Shown here in pieces: positions 22,509-36,206 of a stretch of DNA of 64,000 nt. The position numbers and the translations under genes were made by a program. Positions within the stretch are counted from its first letter, which is position 1. Each line of letters begins with the position of its first letter. Source of the stretch: Progne subis subis. Lineage: Eukaryota > Chordata > Aves > Passeriformes > Hirundinidae. The stretch spans positions 17,692,893 to 17,756,892 of the forward strand of contig JAKJHU010000030.1 of the NCBI GenBank assembly GCA_022316685.1, read 5' to 3'. Under the pieces are notes generated by a model. It ran no database searches and was not told the DNA's origin. It saw only the letters and a program-made list of their open reading frames with translations.

Positions 22509-22658
22509 CTGTCGCTGGTTTTCTGTCTCTAGTCTCAGTCTGGCTTCCACACATCTTCTGGTCTCCAGGAAGGCTTGACGCTGTGCTCTGTCTGATAGGT
22601 AGCTAATGAAGATTCCTGCAGTGTTCATGCACATAAATAACACTGCCTGAGCTGCAAT
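22509..22658 (-). CDS. ADCY8: ADCY8 coding exon 2 (residues 310-359: sixth membrane helix and start of C1 linker)
   Basis: This 150-nt exon reads in phase 0 from exon 1. On the minus strand it encodes [20 protein letters not shown], the sixth transmembrane helix, followed by a charged helical linker ([19 protein letters not shown], ending ETENQRQ) that leads into the first catalytic domain. This matches the corresponding segment of vertebrate ADCY8 almost residue for residue. A pyrimidine-rich acceptor ending TTGCAG lies directly before 22658 and a GTATGG donor directly after 22509, so length, phase and both splice sites agree. There is no ATG-led frame here, so a length-based gene search would miss it. 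The next thing downstream, 364 bp away, is the 5' LTR of a provirus in the same orientation. Confidence 0.96.
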
Positions 22659-24255
22659 CTGCAATGAAGAACAAATAGGATTTAATTAGACAGGAGAAGC
22701 AAAAATATCTGTTTAAAAAAAATTAAAGAGAGACAAAGACCACTTTGTAGGCTGCAAAAATAGCAGTTAGGAAAGTTTGCATAAAAGAATATCTTGGATC
22801 TTAAGCAGAGACATCAACTTTGTAAATTGTCTCTGCCTTGAGGATGAGATATGCAGTTTTTGGGGGCATTAAACTCTGGTTGAACCACAAATTATATTTC
22901 CAAAAATTGACTCACAGAGCTCTAGCCAGGAACATTTACAAATATAATTAGCAAAATTTTTTTGCACTGCCTCTTCTGCAAGAGCAACTTTGTGGTTTGT
23001 TCCCTGGCTTTAGTTTGGGAAGCAGCCATATTAAGGAAAACAAGGAATTTCAGTTAGCTAAGAATTAATATCAGTGATAATAGATATTGTATTATTATTG
23101 ACCAAATTAAATACATTCATTTTCAGCTGATGCCAAAGCACAAACTTGCACAATCTGAATTCTGAATCATTCAACAAGGGAAGCTGAAAGGATAACCAAA
23201 TTCTTGCACAGCCAGTGCCTGTGTGCACAGACTTTTTATTTGCTGAAGTCTACGTAAGAGCTGAATTGGTTTTCCTTGTAGCAGCTGCGTCACAGCTTCT
23301 TTCTTTTCTGTATGAAGTCAAGAGAGCCAAATGGGAGTGGATCATTGGACAATGTAAATTTCAGTGGATTATTTGTCTGTCATTGACCTCTCATTGTGCT
23401 CTGCATGTTTGTAAGTCAGGGCACATCAACACCATTGGAATGAAGATTGGTTGGTAGAGTGAATAAGAAACGCAATATTTGACTGCATTAGAGAGAGGAC
23501 AAAGTTCCGCAGCCTCAGTACCTTTATCCAATACCTCATCCTTGATATTGGCTGAGACTGCAAGGGCTCTGATACCTATGGGTGATACCCGCAGAATCAG
23601 AACAACACCAGAACAGCCACAACGAGGCAAATCAAATGTTCAATATTCAGGGCACCCTCTCTAATAGTGGAAAACAGAAAGTTCTCAGGCATGAGTAGAA
23701 GGATACAACAGTAAACAGTGCGTACAAAAGTATGGCAAGCATTCAGGGATGTCTTGTCAAAACAGTATTGAACTCTCCAGAAATCTGTGGTTGCAGAACA
23801 TTCTGAAATAGACATTGTATTTTCTTACTATCACCCAATAATCGGTTTTCCTAAAATCCAAGTGTTATTTGTCCTAACCGAAGGCTCCCTAATCTCACTG
23901 TGATGCTTTGACTCAGATCTGCAGGTCTTGTTGTGGGTTTAAAAGCGAGATCTGATATCAGACCAAAAGTATCTGGCAGAAACTTCAGATTTATATATTC
24001 CCATATTTCTGAATCTGAATTATTGTTCTACTATAGTACAGGGAATTAATTTGCAATATATATGCCATGATTAAATAATAATGCATATCCTGGCTCCAGA
24101 TGAAGTTTTGTTTAACCTTTTCCAAAAATAGATGTCTAGACAAGGCTTGTGAGAAGTAGGGCATGATTAGTATGATCCTTGCATCTCCCTGTCTTCCAGG
24201 ATCCTCTAAACTGGAGGTGGTATACTCAGTGCACCTGTGCAACTTTTCCTGATGC
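22659..24255. other. Intron 1 sequence, nothing recognised
   Basis: Starts with the polypyrimidine/acceptor region of exon 2 (about 22659-22690). The remainder shows no recognisable gene or repeat. Confidence 0.6.
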
Positions 24256-24260
24256 CTTTC

Positions 24261-24814
24261 TGTCCTAGGTTACAATATAAGATGTGCCCAAAGTATGTAT
24301 TCTATCACCATCTACATGAGCTGTTGAAACTAGGTTGAGCAGTGTTTCCCTTGCCCCCTCCCTCCAGACTCTCTTCTGTTAATGGCCCATCAATGCCCAG
24401 CTGCATGACTCATAGGTAACTCCCTGCAGGAGCTATCTCTGTTTAATGGGCAATCAAGACTTATAGAATGCAAGACTGATAGAATGATATCAGCCCATTG
24501 TGAGATGCTCCACCCAGGGGGAGGAGCCAAGCATTCCCACCTGGATATAATGTGGGATTTGGGACAGTGCAGGCAGCCTTACCCACTGGATTCCCAGAGG
24601 ACAAGAGCTATCAGACCTTTCTATGGGATCACTGCTTCAAAAAGACCACTTCATCTGGACTGCTACCACCATGGTGTCAGGTTGTATTCTGACTCTGTTT
24701 TTTGTACTATTGCTTTTATTTTATTTTATTTTACTTTTTTTTTTTTTTTTGTCTCCTATTAAATTCTTTTTCTGACTTTGAGTCTCTTGCTGGTTTTGCC
24801 TTCAAGTCAGCACA
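24261..24814 (+). mobile_element. Solo LTR of an endogenous retrovirus (5-bp target duplication)
   Basis: A 554-bp element starts TGTCCTAGG and ends AGCACA, flanked by CTTTC on both sides (24256-24260 and 24815-24819). It holds a TATAAT-like box near 24546, a T-rich tract, and an ATTAAA polyadenylation-type hexamer at 24758-24763. No internal retroviral genes remain. It is antisense to ADCY8 within intron 1. Confidence 0.75.
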
Positions 24815-24819
24815 CTTTC

Positions 24820-26387
24820 TCAAGTTAATAATATATTTGGCTCCTATGTCACTTAAGAATAAAGATTTTTTACAATTTAATTAGGTCATTTGTGATAAAA
24901 AATGTTTCCTTTTGTTTCCTTTAATTCACAGTTTTATAATTTCTTTGAGAGCTGTATAATATTTATAAACAGTGAGTAATCATTTCCAATTAATTTGCTT
25001 GTCACCATTCCTGATTTTACTGACTTAAAGCCAAACCCCTTACTTTTACTTTATAAAATAGAAGAATTTGAGACTCTTTACTCACTCTGAATGTATCACT
25101 ATTCTCCCTTTGTGCTTACTGCTTTTTTTCCGGTTGTCTACCATACCCTGTTTCACTAGAGAGATGTTGCCTTGGACCAGCTAGAGTCCCCCAGACACCC
25201 TCTGCCTTTGCACCAACATAAATCAGAGAAGGCAGTAGTTTATCTATGTGACAACTCCTTTCTGGTGCAAGCTATCAAGAGGTGTATGATAAGCTGACAT
25301 GATGTTGAGACTAGAAATGAATTGTTCAGCAGGACAACTGAAATCAGCTGTGGGAGGTTGGAGGAGTCAACTTTTCAGACCTTTTTGACTGACTTTTAAC
25401 TTTGACCTGGACTGTATTTTCCCTCATACTAGGAAAGTAAGAGTAGAGGGTGAGGAAAAAAAAAAAAAAAAAAAAAAAAAGAAAATCCCTCCAGAACATT
25501 TGAGAAGTGCATTTCAACAGTGAAAGCAGTGACAAGGCGGTTGCCATTGCTTGCAAATTCATTTACAATTTCCTCATAAGCTCAGTTCATTCACCATTTC
25601 TGCTAATGCTCAGGGCTTGTTCCACTCACTTCAGCAGATCTCCTTAGAGCAAATGCATTAAAATTTGGCTTTCAATTAGATTTCATGAGTACATAATTTG
25701 ATTTGGAGAAAGGGAATAAAGGAAGACATGTTACAGGTGAAACAACAGCTTATGCAGCGGCAGAATCAGCTTTTCTGACACATGGTAGTCTGATTGAAAC
25801 CATTCTAAAGAGTAAAGCACTATGACTTGCAAGGCATAATTAGGGGCTCTTGTTAATAAAAGAAAAAATGCATATAAGACTTGAGTCTCTTATTTCTGCT
25901 CCTTTTTTTCTAGAGCTTAATGGGGCCAATTCCAGAAGTCTCAGAGGATTTTCTATAAACTATCAAGGCCACAAGCCAGGACAGACTGTTTTCAAAGCCG
26001 TACAGAGTTCCTAATATTTTTTACTGACCTGAAAATAATCAATGCTGACACAGTAGGGAAGCTGAGGCATAATTTGAAAAAAGAAAATACATACTTTCAC
26101 AACATTTATAAGCCTGTTTGTACCTTGCACAGCACTTAAATAAGTAGTAGCACAGCAAGTGATCTTAAAAAGCCATGAGTGATATATTTTGATTTTAAAT
26201 AATGGCTCTGAGGAGGTCTGCTACTTGAATATTTTTAAAAAGCAAAGAAAATACCCTTTACCATGCTGCTTGGGAATATCTGTGTTCCCAGGGTCATCAT
26301 TGTCCCTACTGAACCTGCAGTTACGCATAATCACATAATAGGATGAACAGAGCTAAAGGAAGTTACTTGACAAGATCAATGAGGCAG
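24820..26387. other. Intron 1 sequence, poly(A) tract only
   Basis: Nothing beyond a 35-nt A-run was recognised between the solo LTR and the next CR1. Confidence 0.6.
25456..25490. repeat. Poly(A) tract, 35 nt
   Basis: A pure A run on plus. No recognisable processed gene copy lies upstream. Confidence 0.9.
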
Positions 26388-26872
26388 TAGAATCATAGAA
26401 TCACAGAGTCATCAAGGTTGGAAGAGACCTTCAAGGTAATCCATTACAAGTATCAGCCCAGCAGCACCATAATCACCCTTAAATAACACCCCAAGGTTCC
26501 ACATGTTTGGAAACTCTTGAAAAATTCCAGGTTTAACTAACTCCCTGTTTAACTTGTTCCAATGCCTGACTACTCTCTCAGAGAAAATTTCATTTCTAAT
26601 ATCTAATCCTGGCAAAATTTAAGACAATTTCCTTTTGTCTTTTCACTTGAGACATTGCAGAAGACAGTGACTACCACCTCACTGAAACCTCCTCTCACGT
26701 AATAGTAGAAAACAATTATGTCCCCCTGAGAGTCCTCTTCTCCAGATGCAACAACCCCTGTTCTCTCAGCCTCTCCTCACAGGACGTGTTTTCCAGATCC
26801 CTCACCAGTTTCACTGCCCTCCTTTGGACATGCTCCAGCACCTCAATTTGGAAGTCAGGGACCCAAGAAGAA
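26388..26872 (-). mobile_element. CR1 LINE, 5'-truncated
   Basis: It begins at the left with the 3' octamer repeats (AGAATCATAGAATCACAGAG) and continues with reverse-oriented CR1 sequence such as CTCCTCTTCTCC-like and TCTCAGCCTCTCCTCACAGG blocks. It lies in ADCY8 intron 1, sense to the gene. Confidence 0.88.
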
Positions 26873-29800
26873 GCAGCCATTACAATTCTTATTCCAAAAC
26901 TCTACTCTTCATTTCTCGTAGGAGGTGATTAAGAACTAAGATCACATAGAAATCATGTGTCAAATAAATTGTCATTTATAAAGAGTCCTCCATACTGGTG
27001 CCTCAGAACCCTTTGCAAAATCATTATGGAAACTAGCAGAAACCAAAGGATGTGAAAGGATAGGATGCAAGTGAGACATAAGCTTAGTTTAAATTTGACA
27101 GAACACATTGATTTAAATAACATATTTTTTTTGCCACTCATATAAAAAAGGCTTTACCAAGACAGCTGAAACCAAGAAAATATTTTGAGTTGATTTGGGA
27201 ACCACCAGGTTTCAAAGAAACAATTAAAAGTCACCAGACACTGCTCATCAGGAAGAAGTGATAATCAAAGCAGGTGCAGTATAGAAATGCAAGAGAAAAG
27301 TAAAAGGAAAATTCATTGAAAAGATGGTGAAGTAAATCCCGAGTCTGTTGTGAAATGGTAGGTAATCAGCTACGGACATTTTTCAAGGCAGAGCTGAATC
27401 TAGTTCAGGAAGCAAGAAGTTCAGAAAGCTACAGGTGAGATACTGGACTAAGCATGACAACATTTTTTAGGCATTTCTTCTATTAAGAGCACCTAATTGA
27501 GTTTGCCTTCCTTAGGAGTTTACACAGAATCCTCTAAGCTTGTGAATGACTAGAACCAAGTTAATGAAGGTTTAGCAAATGTCAGAAGTTTCAAGACTTC
27601 AAAAATCATAACTGAACTGTGTTTTACCATGACTTCCCTTTTTGAAATACATAGCTGTCCATCAGGAAATTTAGACATAACCTGAGGAAAAGTGAATATT
27701 TATGAACGTTTAACAAACTATATGGATTGGAAATATGTTGATTGAATTTAGGGCCATTGATAGATAGCCCTAAAAGATTGTAACTGACACAGGCATTCTT
27801 CATCATGGAGTTGAGATAACAACAGCGTATATCCACATGGAAAACACAGTGGAGGCAGAAGAGAGAAAGCTGACTAAGTTTAGAAATTATTCTGAAATCC
27901 AAAAGGACAGTGAACTTGGGTGTTACTACCTCAAGTGCATAAATACACTCTAGAATGCTTAGCAGAAATAAACTTATTATTAACCTCTTCAGCAGGCAAT
28001 TTTGTTCTGCTGCATAGAAACAGAGCAGTGTCAGGGCTGATGTCACCCAAACACATGAAAGAAGTAAAGGAGTGGTTTTCAATGTAATCTCCAGCTAGAC
28101 GTTCTCAGGGCTTTAGCAACAGATTAGAGTATTTCTTGTCTGTTTTGGAAAAACTGGGAGGGGGGGGGGGGGGGGGGGGGGGGGGTGCGGGGAGTGTGTG
28201 TAAAATTGTGCTTCTTAAAGAGGCTGGTTGCTATGGTAATTATTAATGAATAATTAAGTTTGGAGAAGCATTTTGATTCTTCATTAGTTGTTTAACAAAA
28301 TAGAAGTTCACCACAGTCTTGGTTTTTGTAATTAAAATATCTCAGAAAATGCTCTCTCCCTTCTTGATCACTGTCTTGCTTGGGTTATTTTAGGGAAAAT
28401 ATGATGCTCATATAAGAATTTATCACCAGGAATGGACTGGGAGTTGCACAAGAAGACCAAAATGCTCTACTTTCTCTAAAATAGGAACATCTGGCAGCAC
28501 AGACTCTACTGCTCTCTCACTGATGGGCTGCAGCAAGCCTCTATCTCCCACTGAGAGTATGATTTTATGAATCAAAGCTCTTGGCAGAGAAACTAGTAAG
28601 TACCTGTTCCTCTGTACTGCCTCATGCCCACCTTGATCCCTTAGTACAGCTTCCCCTTTGTTGTGCCAGATCAATTATTTGTGGGACCATACTGTGAAAT
28701 ATATCAGGGAATTTAGCCAACTTAAACAACAAACATTTGGTGTTGGCAGTGATTTTTGTATCTAGAGCAATTGTCTGATTAAGTTCACAGCACAGCCTCC
28801 ACAGGCAGAGGAAGCATGTGAACATTCATAGCTGGCACTGCTTCCAAGTCATTAGATGGAAATATATTGCTGCCTTATTGTTAAATCACCTTGTAAAGGG
28901 TGTTTTTATTCCCCAGGTTCACTCATTCTGACTGCTCCTGGGTCTAACTGCTAAATTCCCCTGTCAGTGATAAAAGGGAGTTTTGTTTGTTTACCCTGTG
29001 GGTGCTTCTTCACTAACTTTTATTGGAAACCAATCTGATACACAAAGGTGCCCAAACTGCTGCCATGACTCCAGAAAACTCACCTGTCCCTGATTCTATA
29101 TTCCAATGCATAAGGACAACAGATGTTTAACTCCTACTCACAGCTGGAGGCAGTGCTACTCTTATCTGATTTACATACACATACTTTACTGAAAGACAGG
29201 AATATACTATACCCCTCAGAAGACAGGGATGGAGAAAAGCATAACGTTTTTTATGGTAAAATTAGACAAGCACAGACTATGATGGCTAAGAACACTTTAC
29301 CCCACCCACCCTCTCATTTGCTACATGAGAAAGAAGCCATTTGTACCAGTGTCACCATCTGATTCATGTTCAGAACTGAATTTTGTGGTTCAGCTGTGCA
29401 CAGCTCCCATGGAAACATTGGCTGATTCCTCAAAAACTCAGATCTTATTCATGCCTTTAGGAGAGCTGAGATTTTTAAGAAGCCTGATCTTGCTACTTCC
29501 AGAGCTGTCATTGGAGGACTTCACTGTGTACTTAGGAACACTCTGGCCTTTAAGGTGCATTAAATGTGCAGCCTACAAGTAGGTTGGCCCTATCAAAACA
29601 TAGGATGTAACATAAGAAATTATTAGATTACTTCTAATAATTACAACTGGTTTCAGATAGAATTCTCTCCATCCTGTTGCAGAATATCCTAACACTATTT
29701 TTTTTCCTCTTAGTGATTTAGAAAACAAAAATCATTTTCCCTCTGAACAATGACAAGTTTGCCAATCAATTGTTGCTGTTCAAGATAGCATTTGAAATAA

Positions 29801-31065
29801 TGTATCTTTAATATTCAGAAAAGGAATGTAATTTGCTATGAGAAAAAATAGCTGTATCCTTTTTTGTTCTTCCCCCCACTGAATCCATTTTAAATGTAGA
29901 AAATTGATTGTCTCATTTAATTGCTTATAAATAGCTAAAGCCACACAAATTTGGTGGGTCAGCCACCAACCATGGCAAAAACTTTTGCAACATGGTGTGG
30001 TACAAGAAATCTTCCAAGAAGATAATATCAATCATATGATATCATAATTATATATCATATCAGACACATAAGGACTGACATAACTGAGGGATGCAGAAGC
30101 AGTCAAGGAAATACATAACCCTGCTAGTGCTGTCGGGCAGCCCCAAAGATTCAACACATGTCCTCCTGCTCCCCTTGAGTTTGTCTAAAATTTAGAGTTC
30201 AGGAATAATTTTAATAATAAAATATATCTATTCTGGGACTTTGGATAATCTTCTTTAGGTACTTTTCTTTTTATAGACGTTAGTGACTAGATGTGATTGG
30301 GACAATGTCAGTGGCAGGGTCAGAGCCCATGTGTACGGGGAATGAATAGGGATGGGAAAATTACTTTAACTTTTTAGAAACTTTTCCATGGCTATAAGGT
30401 ACTTAGCTGAACTCTCTGACACTTACCTAGGAACTGATCCTGAACTATGCAATGAAATCTAGTGAACACATCTCCTGACGTGTTCTGAGCAGCACAGTGC
30501 CCTTTTGTCATCATTTTATATACGGGATGCTATCACCTCCAGATATCTGACATGTTCCCATTTAGAAAAAAAAAATCTTATCTTTTTTGACATGAATAAC
30601 TTTATCCATTCAGTGTTTTTTGTGTGTAGTTAGTTACCTTTTCCCTCTACTTTGAGACAGCTGTATTGCGGGGTAATTACAAGAACTCTAAAGCCAAATC
30701 TTCCAGATGTAATTATTTCATTGCCAAAAAAAATCACCTCATTTGGTGTGTTTATAAGTTAACATAAAGGGCTCAGACAGGAATCTCTGCACTTCTCCAA
30801 ATTTATGTGACCTTGAAACCACAGCACATGTATTACAAAAATACTTTAAATTACCTGTGCTGTCTAACCAGGAGTAGATCCTGCAGTTGTTTCTCTTCCT
30901 GCCCTTCTATGTTTCAGAGTCATGAAGCTCTGTCTGACTCCAAAATTTTTCCTATACTTTTCCATTGCCCTTGACAATAAACTGGCTGGAGCTGTTGATC
31001 CCCTGAAGGCAGAGGGACCCTGAAGATTGATCTGGAAATATTAAAGTTTATGTATGAAATTTAAC
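26873..31065. other. Intron 1 sequence, nothing coding recognised
   Basis: It includes the 36-nt poly(G) tract and a Leu/Cys-rich 152-codon open frame on minus (28082-27624) with no recognised relative. A small AT palindromic patch lies near 30030-30060. Confidence 0.6.
28160..28195. repeat. Poly(G) tract, 36 nt
   Basis: An uninterrupted run of 36 G on plus, capable of stacking as a G-quadruplex and prone to sequencing error. Confidence 0.9.
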
Positions 31066-31750
31066 AAAAACAAGTGCTGGCTGGATTCTACACCTGGAAG
31101 GGGATCTGGGGGTCCTGGGTGATTGCAAGTTGAATGTGAGTCAGATGTGCCCTGGCAGCCGGGAGGGCCAGGATTGTCCTGGGGGGCATCAGAGACAGCA
31201 TCACCAGCTGGGCAAGGGAGGGGATTGTCCTGCTCTGCTCTGGGCTGGGGCAGCCTCACCTCAAATCCTGTGTGCTGTTTTGGGCACCAGAGATATTAAA
31301 AAGTTCTAAATCTATAGGAAAAATGTTCAAAGGGAGGCTACGAAGATGGTGAAGGACCTAGAGAGGAAGACATATGAGGAGCAGGTGAAATTACTTGAGG
31401 AGACTGAGGGGAGATGTCACAGTCTGCAATTTCCTCACGAGGGGAAGTGGAGTGTCAGGCACTGATCTCATCACTCTCCTGACCAGTGACAGCACTTGAG
31501 GGAGTTGCCTGAAGCTGTGTTAGGTTGGATATTCAGAAAAGGTTCTTCACCCAGAGGGTGTTTGTGCCCTGCAACAGGCTCTCCGGAGAAGTAGTCACAG
31601 CCTCAAGCCTGACAGAACTCAATGAGCATTTGGACAATGTTCTCAAGCACATGGTGTGATTGTTGGAGTTGTCCTGTACAGGGCAAGGAGCTGCACTTCA
31701 AAGGACCTTGAGACTCCCTTTGAACTCAGGATATTCTATGATTCTATGGA
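31066..31750 (+). mobile_element. CR1 LINE, 5'-truncated
   Basis: Forward CR1 text includes CTGGGGGTCCTGGGTGA, GGTTCTTCACCCAGAGGGTG and the terminal TATTCTATGATTCTATGG. It is diverged with broken frames, antisense to ADCY8, in intron 1. Confidence 0.88.
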
Positions 31751-32894
31751 GAAGATGTTCTCCCTTACAAGCTGCACATTTACTGTTCAAAACAAATATC
31801 AAAGTAATTATGTCCAAAAGGAGCCACATTCCATTTAAAACTGCTTGAGAAATAAATTACTCCATCTGAAAGTTACAACATCTAAATAAAGATTTGCAAG
31901 AAATTAATCTGAAATGGGGAGGTACACCCATGGCTTCCTGGATATTGAGAAATAAAAATAAAGCCTGTGGAGTTTTTTTAAGCAACCCTTATAAAACATT
32001 AAATTTTCCCCTTTCATTACATGCATGGTGTCCTGGTTTAGGGCAAATTTGTGAGAAATACCTGAGTTGTAAATAACTATCTGCGTGTATACATGTACCG
32101 GTATTTGAGGACCAGGCATTAAATATCATCTCACTGACAAAAAAATTTCAGCTGACATCTCATCTGGAAAAGTCTGAAAGCATCACTGAGTTTAGGATGA
32201 TCTTGGACAATCTAAGACTAGGATGCCTAAAGTGAAAGTCACTTCTGGTTTTTTTTCTTCAAATTATTACAGTAGTTTTACCTAACTCAATGTCAGACAG
32301 CCAAAGCAGAAGAAATCCTAGTAGATCCCTTCTTAGATTACGCAACCGATTAGGAGTAAGGGAAGTAAAAGAAAAAAAATAAGCCATATCATAGCTGGTT
32401 TACAGCATTGGAAAGAGTTTCACTACCTTTTAAGGAGAAGCAAATTATGTCATGTGCGTTTCTGCTAAGTGTTTTTGGGGTGTTGTTTTGCACAGCTGTT
32501 TTTGCTCTGGATAATGGCTGTTATCCAAAGTAAGATGTCAAAACAGGGTGACGAATAAATATGTTTGTAGGACTGACAGCTGTTCATCTTTTCTGGCATA
32601 CCTCATTGCTCTTTTCATCTGAAGAATTGTATTAATGTCCCAGAAATTACCTGCAGGACATATTCCATGTCTCTTCCCACTGGAACTGTCATAATTTGTG
32701 TGCAGGTGACCCTGCCTTGGTGCATTCTACAGAGCTGTAACAACAGAATGCACAAGAGAACCTTTCTTTATTCTTCCTAGTTATGTTAGGCCAGATCCTA
32801 TGTATTTTCCTCTGAATTGCCAAACTATGGCCCATAGGACAAAGAAGCAAGTTTCTGCAAACCATTTTTCCCTTTTGATATTAGGATGGGGAGG

Positions 32895-32928
32895 AAAAAA
32901 AAAAAAAAAAAAAAAAAAGTAATAGCAA
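32895..32928. repeat. Poly(A) tract, 34 nt
   Basis: A pure A run on plus. No recognisable processed gene copy lies upstream. Confidence 0.9.
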
Positions 32929-35900
32929 AATGTAATGATCTTAAATTACTCTTGAACTCTTTATCAAGAAATAGACAACCTTATGAAATCCACTCTAGTC
33001 TGTGTCAGGGTGAGACTAATACCTATTAAAAAGTGAATTGGTTTAACTGAAATAATACTGAGAATACTGGTAATGAAAAATATGAGGGATATCACAGTGT
33101 TGAGTGTCCTTTTCCAAACAAGCCTTGCCTTCAAAACCTGCTTGTATTCTGATGGGAAGCTCTACTAATTGCCTGTATATGTTAGTCAGTGATACCTGCT
33201 GGCAAACAAACCATCCCTTACAGCTGTTCTTTTTTTAAACTAGTCAAAAAAAACCAAAACAAAACAAAGCAGTGATGGAAACCAATGTTCTTTTCACTTT
33301 ATTATTAACATTTTTTACAGCAGGCCAGTCTCAAGGCTACCTTCTTCCCGCAGTTTCACCCGTAAGTGGCTGCCATTTTGCACGGGTGTCACTAGTGACG
33401 GAGTTTGCCCATTGAATTTACTGCCAATTGATGTGTGAGACAACAGGAATCAACTTAGAGTTCTCAGATCAGATGGCTTTGCTTTTCTAGACCAGAAATA
33501 ATACGGAAAATATCTTCTCTCCAAATTTCCCATCATGGCTGCTCTGCTTCCATTTAAAATTATTCTTTGAAAAGTGACCAAAAAACTCCAAAATCAAATT
33601 ATATTCCTGTCTTCATTTTTTTCCCCTCAATATCTCCTTTTGTTGCCATCTGTGACGATCTAAAAACCAGTAAAAGACAGAACTCAAGAATTCTATTTTT
33701 AGTCCTTTCCTAGCAAAACCTTGAAAAACCCCAAAACAATCAAGAGAAGCCCCAAACATCTATTTTCTTATCTGTTCCTGTTGAGCTGTAAACATGGGAC
33801 CTACAGTTACTTCAGAGAAATCTTGGTGATAATAAAAGAAGTAGTTGTAGTCTGACTTCAGTGTACACAGAATTTCAGGCATCCTTAACCATACTGAGAA
33901 ACAAGTGCTCAGACCTTGGGAGACTTCAGGAAATGGAGAGCCCATGAAGATATGGATGAACGTGCAAGGAAAACTTTAGGATGGCTGGGGATTTGTAATA
34001 GGGCCCAGGAGACTTTGTCTTCCAGGGCTGAACTGGACAGATCTTAGACACAGCAGAAGACGTGAGTCACTCAAGGTTAAACAGGAATTTTATTGTTATC
34101 TAATGTTATTTAATATTTTCTTTAAAGTGTGCTTTATCTCAAGTTTTTAAAATTATCATTTAGGGGATATCTTGGACAGAAAATAGGGAAAGGACATGAG
34201 AGCAAATGGAAATGTACCAGACAAAAGGCATGAGAGGTTACAACATTCCAGACCAGTTGGATTAAAACTTTATCTCAGAGAGTTAGGCGAGGACAAACAT
34301 TTTCCTTTGTGAAACCTGTGGGTGTTGTTCTCTATTAGTCATGGTGAAAGCTTCAGTGTGGTGAGTTAGAAGAAGTCAAACTGACATCAAAAGTACAGAG
34401 AGTGCTGTGGGAAAGAGTTGATTCAGTCCTTGGCTGACAGAATATACCAGAGACAAATAATGAAGGATTAGGCTTCTTCTGACACTTTGCTAGCAGAGGA
34501 GACATATAGCAGGATTCATTTTTCACTGACAGTGGTGTGATTTAGGACTAATTCCTTTGAAGGCAGTGGCTTATTCTGGTTTAAAACAAGGATAGGATTA
34601 ATATCAAACCCTGATATTTACCGTGAGCCAAATTTTCCTTGCCTGGCAATACAAACCATGCCTTTGTTTTCCCTGCTTGTTTAAGCATGAGAAACAGAAA
34701 CTGGACTGTTCATGGAATATTAAATAAATGACGCAAAGCAAAACAATCTCTGTCTCTGATGTTGAATAATGAATCCTGCTGATACAAGGAATGCTGCTGG
34801 AGACTGTTAAATCTTGATGGACATAAACTAACAAGAGAAGCCCCTCAGATGATTTACATCAGGATGGCTGTGTACAGGGCTTGATATAATGCACCGCCGT
34901 GAATGATGTGGACATTTCTGCAGTTTGAGTTGTGTAAAGCCACCCACTCAGGAGCAAGGTCAGTCTTTACCTGCTCACACAGAAGCTGATTGTCTTCAAA
35001 AGGAAATTTTCTTGGGCAAAGCAGTGTTTGGTCTTAGTGAGTATTTAGCTCACAGATTTGAGTCAATATCACTGCAGTCAGGATACGTAAATATTGTGTT
35101 CTTAGGAGCATTCAGCAGACCAGTGCTTGAAAAGAAGTGGTGTGGTTTTGGACATGCTGGCATAGGAATACCAAGGCTGATGACACTGTGTTTTGTGGCA
35201 CAAAAATCATCCCATAATTTCAGCCAAGAATTAGCTGATAAAGGTGATTTCTTACTGGAATTTTAGGCAGGGGTGAAAATATTACTTCAGAGCTTTAAAA
35301 GAGAAAACTAAAGACAATCAGTTTTATCAACTGATCTTCCAGCTGGTTAATATTTTTTGAGAGCCAGACAGTTCTAGTAGTTAAATTATGAAAGGTTGAA
35401 GGAGAAAGATCACAGGTAATGCTGGGGTGAGACACTTTATTGAGTTTACACTTGATCCAGATCTCCGTCTGTTTGATGGAGATGCTCATCGTGGCCCTGC
35501 TGTTTTTTTAAGCAGTCTCTCCAACAATCTTGATCTGTTAGATATCAGAATATGATGAAACAAAGCATTTCAGATATCCTAATGAATTACTTATGACTCC
35601 ATCTTGATAACAATTTGAATGCTTTGGTTTCTCTACAAGGATGAAATCAGATCTTACTGCACAAATTCTGCCATTCAGTCAGTTAGCATTGGTCAGATTC
35701 TTCAAACTGAAAAAAAAAAAAAGATATTTTCTGTTCTTAAAGTTAAATAAGGCCCCAGCTAAGCTCCATTGTTCAAGCTATTTTCTTCTTGTTTAGATAG
35801 TGTGGTGCTGAAAGCAATTAAAGCCATTTCTGTAGACAGCATTATGAACTCACTAGTTGCTGATATAAAGCTGATATCTCAGGGCTGACACTGTACAATA

Positions 35901-36206
35901 ACTACATGTGTAACCTCTATTAAATTCTAGGCAAAAACAAGAACAAGTTCAAATGACTTCTCCATGTTGTCATCCTTATGAATATTCACAACCATTTGTT
36001 AAAGTCAGCATGATTAATCATTATATAAATACAAGACTAACATATTCTTCCAATAAATACCCTGTGTAGTAGTATCATAAATTTCTTTTTCCAGGCATTT
36101 TTTTCTTCTTTCTTACCTTCTGACATGTTCCTATATAGTATTTAACACAATGATTTTATAAACAAAGGCAAAGACTCTAAATCATGTCAGTTATTACTTT
36201 TAAAAG

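Noticed and set aside
22342..22554. 70-codon minus-strand frame over exon 2
   Set aside because: Wrong frame. The ADCY8 exon 2 frame is a different phase and fits splice sites and homology.
34925..35266. 113-codon plus-strand frame in intron 1
   Set aside because: No recognised relative, no repeat or splice support, and length compatible with chance.
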